Positions 15,864-25,998 of a stretch of DNA of 64,000 bases are shown here, piece by piece. The translations under genes were made by a program, and so were the position numbers. The stretch's first letter is position 1, and each line of letters starts with the position of its first letter. Source of the stretch: Flavobacteriales bacterium UBA2669 (GTDB lineage: Bacteria > Bacteroidota > Bacteroidia > Flavobacteriales_E > Vicingaceae); the NCBI GenBank assembly GCA_002359215.1, contig DEMN01000008.1, forward strand, positions 124,001 through 188,000, written 5' to 3'. The notes under the pieces are model-generated. The model searched no databases. It had not been told where the DNA came from and worked only from the letters and a program-made list of their open reading frames with translations.

Positions 15864-18446
15864 CTATGGTTTTGATACGCCTTTATTTCTGAGTAAAGTT
15901 ACAAAACCTTTAATGATTCTCGGTTTTGTTCCTTCAAGGGTGAGTTCATTTACTTTGCATAAATAATAATAGGTTCCATCAGGAACATCGGCTCCATTGT
16001 CTTTGTGGGAGCCATCCCATTTAAAATCGGGTTCGGTAGCTTTGTAAATAACTTGTCCCCAACGATTAAAAATTTCTAAATCTATGGAACCAATATATTT
16101 AAAAGGAAAAGCTTGGAAAAAGTCATTCATGCCATCACCACCCGGAGTAAATATGTTAGGTAAGTCATAATTCGGACAGTTATCTACACAAACGGAATCG
16201 CTAAAAGCACTTTCGTTGCCCACAGAGTCAATACCTGTAATTACATAACATCCGGCAATAGAAAATAAATTGCTATGTAAATAATTGGAAATATTATTGT
16301 CATTAATAGTGGCAATTAATACATAATCGCCATCAAGGGAATCTTTTTTGTAAAGATTAAAACTCAGCACATCATCAGCACAAGAGCCAAAAGAGGTTTG
16401 CCAATTCAGTTCGTTTTGTTGTAAATCACAATCGGCATTAATAGTTAATATAGGCGGACAAGGTTTAACATTGTCTATTGGTTGCCCACAAATTTCTTGT
16501 GAGTAGTTAATGATAGGAAATACGATATCGGGAGAGGAATATCCACCAATACTTTTTACTTTGTAGCAATAGGTTGTTAGGTTAGATAACCCGGTATCTG
16601 TATAAGTAGCGTTAGAAGTAATGTCCAATGAGTCAAAAAGTAAGGTAGTAGTATTTTGTCTGTAAATTACATGTTGTGTATTTGTCCAAGGTACATTTTC
16701 ATTCCAAACTAAGGTTAATTGATTGTCTGAAGGTACTAACGTAAGATAAATAGAAGAAGCGACAGTAGATTGCCCCATCAATTCTCTTGTTCCATTAGTT
16801 AAATTGTAAATATCAACACGATAATAATATTGAAAGTCTTTGGTGTTGAGGTTAATGTCGGTATAAGTTGTGTCATTAATGGTTGCGGTAGAATCTATCA
16901 GCACCATGTTGCTCATACTTTGAACACCTCTATAAATTAAGTATCGGTAAGGTCCGGGATAGATGGTAGTATTATGATCTGTTGGTTTCGACCATTCTAC
17001 ATAAATATCACCGGTGCTTACATCTGTTGAGTTTACACTTACATGAGTGATGATAGGCACATTTTTTTCTAATTGTCCACAAGCTTCATCAGATGCTATA
17101 CTTTTAGCTCCATCGGGATAGATAGCATAAACCCTATAGCAATAATCTTCACCGGGAATTAAACCTTGTCCTTGGTTATTGTCTGTGTAAGTAGTGTCGT
17201 TTACATTATTAGTTTGCCCAATGTATTGATATCCTGCAATTGGAGGAATTCCTGTTTCGCAAGTACTTGGGTTCCAAGTGGAATTTCCTCTTCTTCTGTA
17301 AACATGATAGCCAATAGCATTGGTACAAGTCGGACTCCAATCTAATTTTATAGAGTTGGGCTGCACAGTAGTGGTTAAGTTTTGAATTTTCGGACCAATT
17401 ACCCTAATGGTAGTGGTTTGATAATCTACTAAATTAGCCGTATGGGAATCGGTTGCTTTAAAACTTACATAATAAGGTGTTTTTCTAACATTAGAGCAAT
17501 TGGTTGACCAAGTAAAGGCTCCGGTAGTAGATGTTGAAGGGGCTGTAACCTGTTGGAAATTGGCAGCATTAGGTAAACTATAAGGAATTCCTGTTGAGGT
17601 AAGCGTAACTGCTGAACTTCCTGTTGCAAATATATTAAAACCTAAAAAGTCTCCTGCAATAATACAAGTATCACTAACGGTAGTAATATCGGGTGGTGGC
17701 GGACAATTGGGGTAAACTGTAATTTGCATATCTCTTAGAATTGCTCCAATTCGTTGTCCGTTTCTAAATTCTTCTATTAATATGGCAATATTAAATTCAC
17801 CGGCCATTGTTGGGGTGTTCCAAATTAAATCTCCGTTCGCACTATTTATGGTTAAAAAATTAGAAGCGTTAGGTAAGGTATAACCCGGAATCAAAGCTCC
17901 ACCTTGCGCTCTACTTCTATCAATAGAATAATATAAACTATCTCCATCGGGGTCAACTGCTCCGGGATTGTGTATATAAATTTGATTTACACAAGCATTA
18001 TCAATTGGAGGATTAAGTAACACCGGAGAATTATTTATTCCCTGAAAAGGATTGATGTATAGTTTTGTTTCTAAATAAAAAACAATGTTTACCGAGTTGG
18101 GTATGTTGATAATGTTTTCATTTCTGTTAGGATCTTCAACACTAATGATATAAGGACTTGGGCTAGGTCCGGGGTAAGTATGTCTGCCAACATAAATGTT
18201 TTTATTGATGTCGTTTCCTAAAAAAACTTTACTAATTCTGTCTATAGAATCTACAGGAGAGTTGTCCCCCCATGAAATGGGTAATTCCGGTCTGTCGGCA
18301 GGACTTTGATCTCTGGTGTAAGTAGTTACCATTATCTCATAAGTTAAGCCAGAAACGTGTGTGTAGGTAATTTCTCCTGCACGGTTGTGAGTGGCATAAA
18401 CGGTAGCAGAAATTACCAACAGAAATATGAGTAATAGTTTATTCAT
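15864..18446 (-). CDS. Large secreted protein with fibronectin-like repeats and T9SS type B sorting domain
   Basis: This 860-residue protein has a signal peptide (MNKLLLIFLLVISATVYA), an N-terminal conserved block beginning HNRAGEITYTHVSG found in many Bacteroidota secreted proteins, cadherin/Ig-like modules (about 135-345, with the NNSPVLLNPPIDNACVNQ segment) and three to four fibronectin-III-like modules (about 350-760). The last 85 residues are the gliding-motility-associated C-terminal domain (type B T9SS signal), with NIFTPGGDGMNDFF, FNRWGQVIY and GTYYYLCKV. It is therefore expected to be exported through the type IX system to the cell surface. Likely co-transcribed with ribE, one base apart. 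Adhesin-like role is inference. Confidence 0.88.
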   Translation of the reverse strand: MNKLLLIFLLVISATVYATHNRAGEITYTHVSGLTYEIMVTTYTRDQSPADRPELPISWGDNSPVDSIDRISKVFLGNDINKNIYVGRHTYPGPSPSPYIISVEDPNRNENIINIPNSVNIVFYLETKLYINPFQGINNSPVLLNPPIDNACVNQIYIHNPGAVDPDGDSLYYSIDRSRAQGGALIPGYTLPNASNFLTINSANGDLIWNTPTMAGEFNIAILIEEFRNGQRIGAILRDMQITVYPNCPPPPDITTVSDTCIIAGDFLGFNIFATGSSAVTLTSTGIPYSLPNAANFQQVTAPSTSTTGAFTWSTNCSNVRKTPYYVSFKATDSHTANLVDYQTTTIRVIGPKIQNLTTTVQPNSIKLDWSPTCTNAIGYHVYRRRGNSTWNPSTCETGIPPIAGYQYIGQTNNVNDTTYTDNNQGQGLIPGEDYCYRVYAIYPDGAKSIASDEACGQLEKNVPIITHVSVNSTDVSTGDIYVEWSKPTDHNTTIYPGPYRYLIYRGVQSMSNMVLIDSTATINDTTYTDINLNTKDFQYYYRVDIYNLTNGTRELMGQSTVASSIYLTLVPSDNQLTLVWNENVPWTNTQHVIYRQNTTTLLFDSLDITSNATYTDTGLSNLTTYCYKVKSIGGYSSPDIVFPIINYSQEICGQPIDNVKPCPPILTINADCDLQQNELNWQTSFGSCADDVLSFNLYKKDSLDGDYVLIATINDNNISNYLHSNLFSIAGCYVITGIDSVGNESAFSDSVCVDNCPNYDLPNIFTPGGDGMNDFFQAFPFKYIGSIDLEIFNRWGQVIYKATEPDFKWDGSHKDNGADVPDGTYYYLCKVNELTLEGTKPRIIKGFVTLLRNKGVSKP

Positions 18447-18671
18447 CTTGAAAATTGAGATATAAAATTAAGCATTTTTGTGTTTATACCTGTAGTACAT
18501 GAAATAATTTAAACGATAAAGTTTTTCTGACAGATAAATCTTTTCTTTTTTAAACAAAAAGTAATTTTTATTAACAATCAAATAAAAATGAGCTTTTTAC
18601 AATAGGTCAAGGTTTTTAATATCCCTAATTTCGCAGTTCAATTTTTTCAAAAACCAAAAATTAACGCTAAA

Positions 18672-20198
18672 ATGAGTCAAAAAAAGATTAAAAACGCTTT
18701 AATATCAGTATTTCACAAAGATAATTTACAACCAATTGTAGAGAAACTAAACCAATTAGGCGTTACTATTTATTCTACCGGAGGAACACAAAGTTTTATA
18801 GAGGAGTTAAAAATTCCGGTTATACCTGTTGAAGAACTTACTTCTTACCCTTCCATTTTAGGAGGAAGAGTAAAAACCTTACACCCTAAAATTTTTGGAG
18901 GAATATTAAACAGAAGAACGTTGGCAGAAGACCAAACACAAATTGCTGAATATGACATTCCCGAAATAGATTTAGTAATTGTTGATTTATATCCGTTTGA
19001 AGATACGGTAAAGTCAGGAGCTTCGGAGCAAGACATAATTGAAAAAATTGATATAGGTGGAATCTCTTTGATTAGAGCAGCTGCCAAAAATTTTGCAGAT
19101 GTAATTATTGTTTCCTCAAGAGAACAGTATAGCGACTTTTTAACGTTGTTAAATGAGAAAGGTGGAAATTCAGCTATTGAAGATAGAAAAAACTTTGCTC
19201 AACAAGCTTTTGATGTGTCTTCGCATTACGATACTGCTATTTTTAATTGGTTTAACCAAGACAGCACCATTGTTTTTAAAGAAAGTATTAGAAAAACGCA
19301 AGCCTTAAGATATGGAGAAAATCCACATCAAAGAGGATTTTTCTGCGGAGATTTAGATGAAATGTTTACCAAATTACATGGTAAAGAACTTTCGTATAAT
19401 AATTTACTTGATGTAGATGCTGCTGTTAATTTAATTGCAGAATATGAAAATGCAGCACCAACTTTTGCCATTTTAAAACATAATAATGCTTGTGGATTAG
19501 CTACTAGAAATATGCTTTTACAAGCGTGGAATGATGCTTTGGCAGCTGACCCTGTTTCTGCCTTCGGAGGAATTTTAATTACCAATAAAACCATAGATGA
19601 AGCTACAGCAAAAGAAATCAATAATTTATTTTGCGAAGTAGTAATAGCTCCTGATTTTGAAACTGCTGCCCTGGAAATACTAAAAGAAAAGAAGAATAGA
19701 ATTTTATTAAAACAAAACCAAGTAGCTTTACCTAAAAAAACCTTCAGAACAATTTTAAATGGTGTATTGGTTCAAGATAAGGACATGATTACTGCTCAAC
19801 CAAGCGAGTTTACAACAGTAACTAAAAAAGCACCGACAGCAACAGAAATTAATGATTTGGTTTTTGCTAATAAATTGGTAAAACACACGAAATCAAATAC
19901 CATTGTATTGGCAAAAGGAGAACAACTGTTGGCAAGTGGCACAGGGCAAACTTCTAGAGTGGATGCCTTGCGTCAGGCAATACACAAAGCAAAAAGTTTT
20001 GGTTTTGATTTAAATGGAGCTGTAATGGCATCCGATGCCTTTTTTCCTTTTCCTGATTGTGTGGAAATTGCCCACAACGAAGGAATTACTGCTGTTATTC
20101 AGCCCGGAGGTTCTATAAAAGACAGTGAATCTGTGGCTTACTGCGATGCAAATAACATGGCAATGGTAACAACAGGCATCAGACATTTTAAACATTAA
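18672..20198 (+). CDS. purH: Bifunctional AICAR transformylase / IMP cyclohydrolase
   Basis: A 508-residue cytosolic enzyme for the last two steps of purine synthesis, formylating AICAR with 10-formyl-THF and closing the ring to IMP. The N-terminal MGS-like IMP cyclohydrolase domain (about 1-195) includes STGGTQSFI, LGGRVKTLHPKIFGGIL and NIGGISLIRAAAKN-like DIGGISLIRAAAKNF. The transformylase part shows LRYGENPHQRG, LKHNNACG and the C-terminal QPGGSIKDSE...MVTTGIRHFKH. Length is normal. It precedes the mreB operon by 96 bases and may be separately transcribed; a weak TAATTTCG box lies at 18626-18633. Confidence 0.97.
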   Translation: MSQKKIKNALISVFHKDNLQPIVEKLNQLGVTIYSTGGTQSFIEELKIPVIPVEELTSYPSILGGRVKTLHPKIFGGILNRRTLAEDQTQIAEYDIPEIDLVIVDLYPFEDTVKSGASEQDIIEKIDIGGISLIRAAAKNFADVIIVSSREQYSDFLTLLNEKGGNSAIEDRKNFAQQAFDVSSHYDTAIFNWFNQDSTIVFKESIRKTQALRYGENPHQRGFFCGDLDEMFTKLHGKELSYNNLLDVDAAVNLIAEYENAAPTFAILKHNNACGLATRNMLLQAWNDALAADPVSAFGGILITNKTIDEATAKEINNLFCEVVIAPDFETAALEILKEKKNRILLKQNQVALPKKTFRTILNGVLVQDKDMITAQPSEFTTVTKKAPTATEINDLVFANKLVKHTKSNTIVLAKGEQLLASGTGQTSRVDALRQAIHKAKSFGFDLNGAVMASDAFFPFPDCVEIAHNEGITAVIQPGGSIKDSESVAYCDANNMAMVTTGIRHFKH

Positions 20199-20294
20199 AA
20201 AAATAAACAAAATAATGTTTACAGTTCTTACAACTTTAAAAAATAATCACCGTTTAATTTCATACATTTACCGTATCATTTAATTTTTATCAAC

Positions 20295-21329
20295 ATGGGT
20301 TTATTTAATTTTTTAACACAAGAGATTGCCATCGATTTAGGAACAGCCAATACATTAATTATCTATAACGACAAAGTGGTAGTTGACGAACCATCAATTG
20401 TGGCTAAAGATAGAATGACCGGAAAAATTATAGCCGTAGGAAAAAAAGCCATGCAAATGCACGGTAAAACCCATGAAGATATTAAAACCATTAGGCCTTT
20501 AAGAGATGGTGTGATAGCAGATTTCGATGCTGCTGAACACATGATTAGAGGAATGATTAAAATGATAAACCCAAAAAAACAACTTTTTGCTCCTTCACTT
20601 AAAATGGTAATTTGTATTCCATCCGGTATTACCGAAGTGGAAAAAAGAGCGGTAAAAGATTCTGCAGAACATGCTGGAGGTAAAGAGGTTTATTTAATTC
20701 ATGAGCCTATGGCAGCGGCAATAGGTATTGGAATTGACGTGTTGGAGCCAATGGGAAATATGATTATTGATATAGGTGGAGGGACTTCAGAAATTGCTGT
20801 TATTGCTTTGGGAGGAATAGTGTGCGATAAATCTATTCGTGTTGCCGGAGATGATTTCACCAATGATATTGTGGATTACATGAGAAGACAACACAATTTA
20901 TTAATTGGAGAACGTTCTGCTGAGCAAATAAAAATTGAATGTGGTTCTGCGTTAACAGAATTAGATAACCCACCGGAAGATTACGCAGTACAAGGTAGAG
21001 ATTTAATGACGGGAACACCAAAAGAGATTACGGTTTCTTATACAGAAATCGCTCATGCATTAGACAAATCTATTGCTAAAATTGAAGAAGCTGTTTTAAA
21101 TGCGTTGGAAATGACTCCCCCGGAGCTTTCGGCAGATATATTTAAAACTGGTTTATATTTGGCTGGTGGAGGCTCTATGTTAAGAGGTTTAGATAAAAGA
21201 ATTTCTATGAAAACTAAATTACCTGTACATATTGCTGAAGATCCATTGAGAGCAGTAGCAAGAGGAACTGGTATAGCTCTTAAAAACATAGATAAATTAC
21301 CTTTCTTAATAAAGGATGTTAAAGCATAA
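20295..21329 (+). CDS. mreB: Rod shape-determining protein MreB
   Basis: A 344-residue bacterial actin that forms membrane-associated filaments guiding the elongasome. Actin-fold ATP motifs are present: phosphate-1 IAIDLGTANTL near 12, connect-1, phosphate-2 IIDIGGGTSEIAVI near 159 and the adenosine motif LAGGGSMLRGLD near 290. It is the first gene of an mreB-mreC-mreD-mrdA-rodA cluster, with 26 bases to mreC. The whole cell-wall elongation core is thus kept together here, which implies a rod-shaped cell or a rod-shaped ancestor. Confidence 0.97.
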   Translation: MGLFNFLTQEIAIDLGTANTLIIYNDKVVVDEPSIVAKDRMTGKIIAVGKKAMQMHGKTHEDIKTIRPLRDGVIADFDAAEHMIRGMIKMINPKKQLFAPSLKMVICIPSGITEVEKRAVKDSAEHAGGKEVYLIHEPMAAAIGIGIDVLEPMGNMIIDIGGGTSEIAVIALGGIVCDKSIRVAGDDFTNDIVDYMRRQHNLLIGERSAEQIKIECGSALTELDNPPEDYAVQGRDLMTGTPKEITVSYTEIAHALDKSIAKIEEAVLNALEMTPPELSADIFKTGLYLAGGGSMLRGLDKRISMKTKLPVHIAEDPLRAVARGTGIALKNIDKLPFLIKDVKA

Positions 21330-21355
21330 ATCAATAGTGATAATCAATACAGTAA

Positions 21356-22198
21356 ATGAGAAATTTTATACAATTTCTAGTTAAAAATTCATTTGTTTTT
21401 CTATTTCTCTTTTTAGAAGTTATTGCTTTTGCCTTGTTGATTAAAAACAATAATTACCAAAACTCAAAATTCTTTAACTCTTCCAACTATTTAGTAGGGA
21501 ACCTTTATGAGTCAGTTTCCAATGTTACAGATTATTTTAATCTGAAAACTACCAACTCAGAATTGGCTCAGCATAATGCAGAGTTGCTTTCAGCAAATAT
21601 TAATTCCTTTACTAAAATTTATGGGAATACTATTTTAATTAATGATACCAGTTATTTTCAAAAATATGTTTATACCTCTGCAAAGGTGATTAATAACTCT
21701 ACCAACCAAAGAGAAAACTACATTACGTTAGATAAAGGAGCTATAAACGGAATTAAACCTGGAATGGCGGTGGTAAACAGTAATGGAATTGTAGGAATAG
21801 TAAAAAATGTATCTCCTAATTTTAGCTCTGTTATTTCTTTATTGCATCAAAAAATGTCGATAAGTGGTAAATTAAAAAAATCTGAATATTTTGGTTCTGT
21901 TATTTGGGATTCTGATGAAAACAACCATCGTACAGCTACTTTAAAAGAAATTCCTAATCATGTTGAGATACAAAAAGGAGATACTATTCTTACCAGCGGT
22001 TTTTCAGCAATCTTTCCGGAAGGATTACCTATCGGAACAGTTCAATATTTTGATGTACCTAAAGGAAGTAATTTTTACAATATAATAATTGAGCTTACTA
22101 CAGATTTTAAGCAGTTATCACATGTTTATGTGGTAAAATCGCTTCAAAAAGAAGAATTAGATAAATTAGAAGGATTAATCCCAAAAGATGTTAATTGA
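21356..22198 (+). CDS. mreC: Rod shape-determining protein MreC
   Basis: A 280-residue bitopic protein linking MreB to the periplasmic synthases. It has an N-terminal membrane helix (about 11-29), a coiled-coil stretch (about 60-85, NSELAQHNAELLSANINS) and the beta-rich MreC domain with INGIKPGMAVVNSNGIVGIV and LTSGFSAIFPEGLPIGTV. The gene overlaps mreD by 11 bases, consistent with translational coupling. Confidence 0.93.
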   Translation: MRNFIQFLVKNSFVFLFLFLEVIAFALLIKNNNYQNSKFFNSSNYLVGNLYESVSNVTDYFNLKTTNSELAQHNAELLSANINSFTKIYGNTILINDTSYFQKYVYTSAKVINNSTNQRENYITLDKGAINGIKPGMAVVNSNGIVGIVKNVSPNFSSVISLLHQKMSISGKLKKSEYFGSVIWDSDENNHRTATLKEIPNHVEIQKGDTILTSGFSAIFPEGLPIGTVQYFDVPKGSNFYNIIIELTTDFKQLSHVYVVKSLQKEELDKLEGLIPKDVN

Positions 22199-22709
22199 TA
22201 TTATAAAACATAGCACCCGCTTTTTAGCCTTACTTTTGTTACAAGGGTTAGTGTTGAATAATATAGAATTGAGTGATTATATTAATCCGTTTTTATATGT
22301 TTTATTTATTTTATCATTGCCATTGTATGCTTCAAAATATTTGGTTTTAGCATTAAGTTTTGTAATGGGAATTTCCATAGATATTTTTTCTAGTACTTTA
22401 GGAATGCATACTGCAGCATGTGTTTTTATGGGATTTTTAAGACCTTATATTTTAAAAATATTAGAACCCAGAGATGGTTATGAAAACAATTTTTCAGTAA
22501 ATATAGCAGATATGGGAATGAAGTGGTATGCTATTTATGTGGTAATTATGGTTTTTACACATCATTTGTTTCTATTTTATGTAGAATCCTTTTCTTTTAG
22601 TCAGTTTTTTTCAACCTTTGGAAGAGCATTGGTAAGCACCATTTTTACCTTACTACTAATAAGTATTACACAGTTGTTTTATTATAAGCCAAGTAAAAAA
22701 AGAAGATGA
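22188..22709 (+). CDS. mreD: Rod shape-determining protein MreD
   Basis: A 173-residue integral membrane protein with about five hydrophobic helices. Sequence is weakly conserved as usual for MreD, but SLPLYASKYLVLALSFVMG and GISIDIFSSTLGMHTAACV fit the family and the position between mreC and PBP2 decides the call. It overlaps mreC by 11 bases and mrdA by 4 (ATGA). Confidence 0.88.
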   Translation: MLIDIIKHSTRFLALLLLQGLVLNNIELSDYINPFLYVLFILSLPLYASKYLVLALSFVMGISIDIFSSTLGMHTAACVFMGFLRPYILKILEPRDGYENNFSVNIADMGMKWYAIYVVIMVFTHHLFLFYVESFSFSQFFSTFGRALVSTIFTLLLISITQLFYYKPSKKRR

Positions 22710-24529
22710 ACAACTTGACGCATAGGAAATACATTGTTGGAGCTATTTTCAGTATCATTTGTTTGATTTTTATTATTCGTTTGTTCAACGTTCAAGTAGT
22801 TAATAATAAATACAAGCTCGATTCTGATAATAATGTGCTACGTGTTATTACCGAATATCCGGCAAGAGGGTTGGTGTATGATAGAAATGCAGAATTGCTT
22901 GTTTTTAATGAGGCTGCTTATGATTTAATGCTTATTCCGGGACAACTAAAAGAAATTGACACCAACCTTTTTTGTAATCTTTTTGCTATCACCAAAGAAG
23001 ATTTTTTAGCAAAATATACTAAAGCCAAAAGCTATTCTCGTTACAAACCTTCTATTTTTGAAAAAGAACTTTCTGCAGCAACTTACGGAAATGTACAAGA
23101 TCAAATGTATAAATTTCCCGGATTTTTTGTACAAACCAGAACATTAAGAAAATATCCTAAAAATAATGCAGCCCACGTGTTAGGTTATATTGGGGAAGTA
23201 AATAATGCCATCATTGAGAAAAATAGCTACTATAAATCTGGCGATTATATTGGTAAAAGCGGATTAGAACTCGCTTACGAAGAATTATTGAGAGGAAAAA
23301 GAGGAGTTAGAAAAATTTTAGTTGATGTACATAACAGAGAAAAAGGAAGTTATAATGATGGTTTAGAAGATACACTTTCTGTTGCCGGACAAACCATTTA
23401 TTCTTCTTTAGATGTTGATTTACAAGCATATGGAGAAGTTTTAATGCAAAATAAAATAGGTAGTGTGGTTGCTATTGAACCTCAAACAGGAGAAATTTTA
23501 TGTTTGGTTTCTTCTCCGGGTTATGACCCTAATTTGTTAGTGGGGAGATCTATAAAGACTAATTACCCTATTTTGACTAAAGATAGCTTAAAGCCTTTAT
23601 TTAACAGGGCTACTATGGCTCAATATCCTCCCGGTTCAATTTTTAAAACCATTCAGGCACTTATTGCCATGCAAGAAGGTGTAATTACAGAAAATTCAAG
23701 TTTTCCTTGTATAAGGAGTTTAGTAGGATGCCATAACCACCCAACAGCTTTGAATGTAGCGGCTTCTATAAAAATGTCGTGCAACCCTTATTATCATCAA
23801 GTTTTTAAACGACTTATTCAGCAAAATAAAGCTAAAAGCATTTTTAAAGATAGTCAAATAGGGTTGGCAAAATGGGCAACCAATGTCAAAAAATTTGGTT
23901 TTGGAGGAACATTAGAAACAGATATTCCCGGAGTTAAAAATGGGTTAGTACCGGGAGTAGATTTTTACAACAGATGGTATGGAGAAGGTAGGTGGGCTTT
24001 TAGCACCATTTTTTCTTTAAGTATTGGACAAGGGGAATTGGGTGTGATTCCTATTCAGATGGCAAATTTAGCTGCTATTATTGCTAATAAAGGGTATTAT
24101 TATCCGCCTCATATTTTAAAGAAAATTGAAGGGGTTGATACCATTCCTAACTTATTTACTACTAAACAATATGTGGGAATTGATAGTGTTTATTTTAATC
24201 CGATAATACAAGGAATGCTTGCTGTAGTTGATGAACCCGGAGGGACAGCTAGAAGAGCTAAAATTAATGGTATTTCTGTTTGTGGTAAAACAGGTACAGC
24301 TCAAAACCCGCATGGTGAAGACCACTCAGTATTTATTGCTTTTGCTCCCATGGAAAACCCGAAGATTGCTATTGCTGTTTATGTAGAGAATTCGGGGTTT
24401 GGTGGTACTTGGGCTGCTCCAATTGCCAGTCTGATGATGGAACAATACCTTACAGACAGTATTAGTGATAAACTAAAGGAAAAAAGGATTTTAGAAGCGA
24501 ATTTATTAAACGTTAAGCCTAAAAAATGA
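22706..24529 (+). CDS. mrdA: Penicillin-binding protein 2 (elongasome transpeptidase)
   Basis: A 607-residue class B PBP that crosslinks peptidoglycan during lateral growth. It has an N-terminal membrane anchor (about 9-29), a pedestal domain with YPARGLVYDRN, and the transpeptidase domain. Active-site motifs are intact: SxxK with nucleophile Ser311 (PPGSIFK, Lys314), SCN at 358-360 and KTG at 528-530. Overlaps both neighbours by 4 bases (ATGA), a tightly coupled operon with mreBCD before it and rodA after it. Confidence 0.96.
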   Translation: MNNLTHRKYIVGAIFSIICLIFIIRLFNVQVVNNKYKLDSDNNVLRVITEYPARGLVYDRNAELLVFNEAAYDLMLIPGQLKEIDTNLFCNLFAITKEDFLAKYTKAKSYSRYKPSIFEKELSAATYGNVQDQMYKFPGFFVQTRTLRKYPKNNAAHVLGYIGEVNNAIIEKNSYYKSGDYIGKSGLELAYEELLRGKRGVRKILVDVHNREKGSYNDGLEDTLSVAGQTIYSSLDVDLQAYGEVLMQNKIGSVVAIEPQTGEILCLVSSPGYDPNLLVGRSIKTNYPILTKDSLKPLFNRATMAQYPPGSIFKTIQALIAMQEGVITENSSFPCIRSLVGCHNHPTALNVAASIKMSCNPYYHQVFKRLIQQNKAKSIFKDSQIGLAKWATNVKKFGFGGTLETDIPGVKNGLVPGVDFYNRWYGEGRWAFSTIFSLSIGQGELGVIPIQMANLAAIIANKGYYYPPHILKKIEGVDTIPNLFTTKQYVGIDSVYFNPIIQGMLAVVDEPGGTARRAKINGISVCGKTGTAQNPHGEDHSVFIAFAPMENPKIAIAVYVENSGFGGTWAAPIASLMMEQYLTDSISDKLKEKRILEANLLNVKPKK

Positions 24530-25827
24530 GAAATAGAACCAATGTATTTACTAATCTTGATTGGGTAACCATACTCACCTATTTGGTATTGGTTATTATT
24601 GGTTGGCTTAGTATTTACGCTGCGGTATATAATGAAGAACACAGTAAAATTTTTGATCTTTCTCAACGATATGGGAATCAGCTGTTATGGATAGGTTTGT
24701 CTTTGTTGTTAGCATTAATAATTTTAATGATTGAAGGAAGTTTTTTTACTTCGTTTGCTTACCCCATTTACGGACTTATAATATTAATGTTGATTGGTGT
24801 TCTACTCTTTGGAGCAGAAATTAAAGGAGCAAAATCGTGGTTCAGAATTGGCAGTTTTGCCATACAGCCTGCCGAATTTGGCAAGTTTGCTACTGCTTTG
24901 GCGTTAGCTAAATTCCTATCTGTTTTGGGGATTAACATGAAAGATTTAAAAACCAAAGTTACAGCCATTGCTATTGTTATACTTCCGATAATACTAATTC
25001 TTTTACAAAATGATACTGGTTCCATGTTGGTTTATTTTTCTTTTGTACTTGTTTTATACAGAGAAGGACTTTCAGGAAACGTATTGTTAGCAGGGATTTA
25101 TACTGCATTTTTGTTTATTACCTCTTTGTTAATGCGTATTCATACGTTTACGTTTTTTGATAAAGAAATAGGTGGAGAATTATTGTTAATACTTATTTTA
25201 TTAGTTATAAGTACAGTAATTATGTATTTTACAAAAAAAATGAAAAAACTATGGATTCTTATTATTGCTGTTTTAATTTGTTCTATTGGAGTTGTTTTTA
25301 GTGTAGACTATGTATTTAACAATGTGTTAGAGCCGCATCAATCTAAAAGAATAAATGTAATGTTGGGTGTAGAATCTGATCCACAAGGAGCAGGTTATAA
25401 TGTAAACCAATCCCTTATTGCTATAGGGTCAGGAGGTTTCTCTGGTAAAGGGTTTTTAAATGGAACACAAACTAAATTTAATTTTGTTCCGGAGCAAAGT
25501 ACCGATTTTATTTTCTGTACCATAGGTGAAGAATGGGGCTTTTTAGGCGCATTTGTATTGGTTTCCTTGTATTTATTTCTTTTTCTACGGCTTATATTTT
25601 TAGCTGAGAGACAACGTTCTACCTTTAGTAGGATTTATGGGTACTGTGTGGCTTCTATATTGTTTTTTCACTTTTTAGTCAATATTGGGATGACCATAGG
25701 TTTAGCTCCAGTTATTGGTATTCCGTTGCCATTCATTAGTTATGGAGGTTCCTCATTATGGGCCTTTACTATTTTGTTGTTTATTTTTATTAGGTTAGAT
25801 GCAGAAAGAATTTATGTGTTGAGGTAG
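24526..25827 (+). CDS. rodA: RodA, SEDS-family peptidoglycan glycosyltransferase
   Basis: A 433-residue polytopic membrane protein of the SEDS family, which polymerises lipid II together with PBP2. About ten membrane helices are visible. Family motifs include GAKSWFRIGSFAIQPAEFGK, LLQNDTGSMLVYF, the loop FVPEQSTDFIFCTIGEEWGF and the C-terminal GIPLPFISYGGSSLW. The start codon overlaps the mrdA stop by 4 bases. It is the last gene of the elongasome cluster; no clear terminator follows within the 171-base gap. Confidence 0.96.
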   Translation: MRNRTNVFTNLDWVTILTYLVLVIIGWLSIYAAVYNEEHSKIFDLSQRYGNQLLWIGLSLLLALIILMIEGSFFTSFAYPIYGLIILMLIGVLLFGAEIKGAKSWFRIGSFAIQPAEFGKFATALALAKFLSVLGINMKDLKTKVTAIAIVILPIILILLQNDTGSMLVYFSFVLVLYREGLSGNVLLAGIYTAFLFITSLLMRIHTFTFFDKEIGGELLLILILLVISTVIMYFTKKMKKLWILIIAVLICSIGVVFSVDYVFNNVLEPHQSKRINVMLGVESDPQGAGYNVNQSLIAIGSGGFSGKGFLNGTQTKFNFVPEQSTDFIFCTIGEEWGFLGAFVLVSLYLFLFLRLIFLAERQRSTFSRIYGYCVASILFFHFLVNIGMTIGLAPVIGIPLPFISYGGSSLWAFTILLFIFIRLDAERIYVLR

Positions 25828-25998
25828 TTTTGGTTAGAGGTTCGAAGTTAGTTGTTTGAGGTTTAATATAGTCAACTGTGTTATAGGTATACGACAAACT
25901 TCCTTATTAGACCTTTAAAAATTTAAAGACTTTGTTATCAGGTTAATAACCATTAATAAACTATTCTCGTAAATAAATCAACATTAAAAATTTAAGTT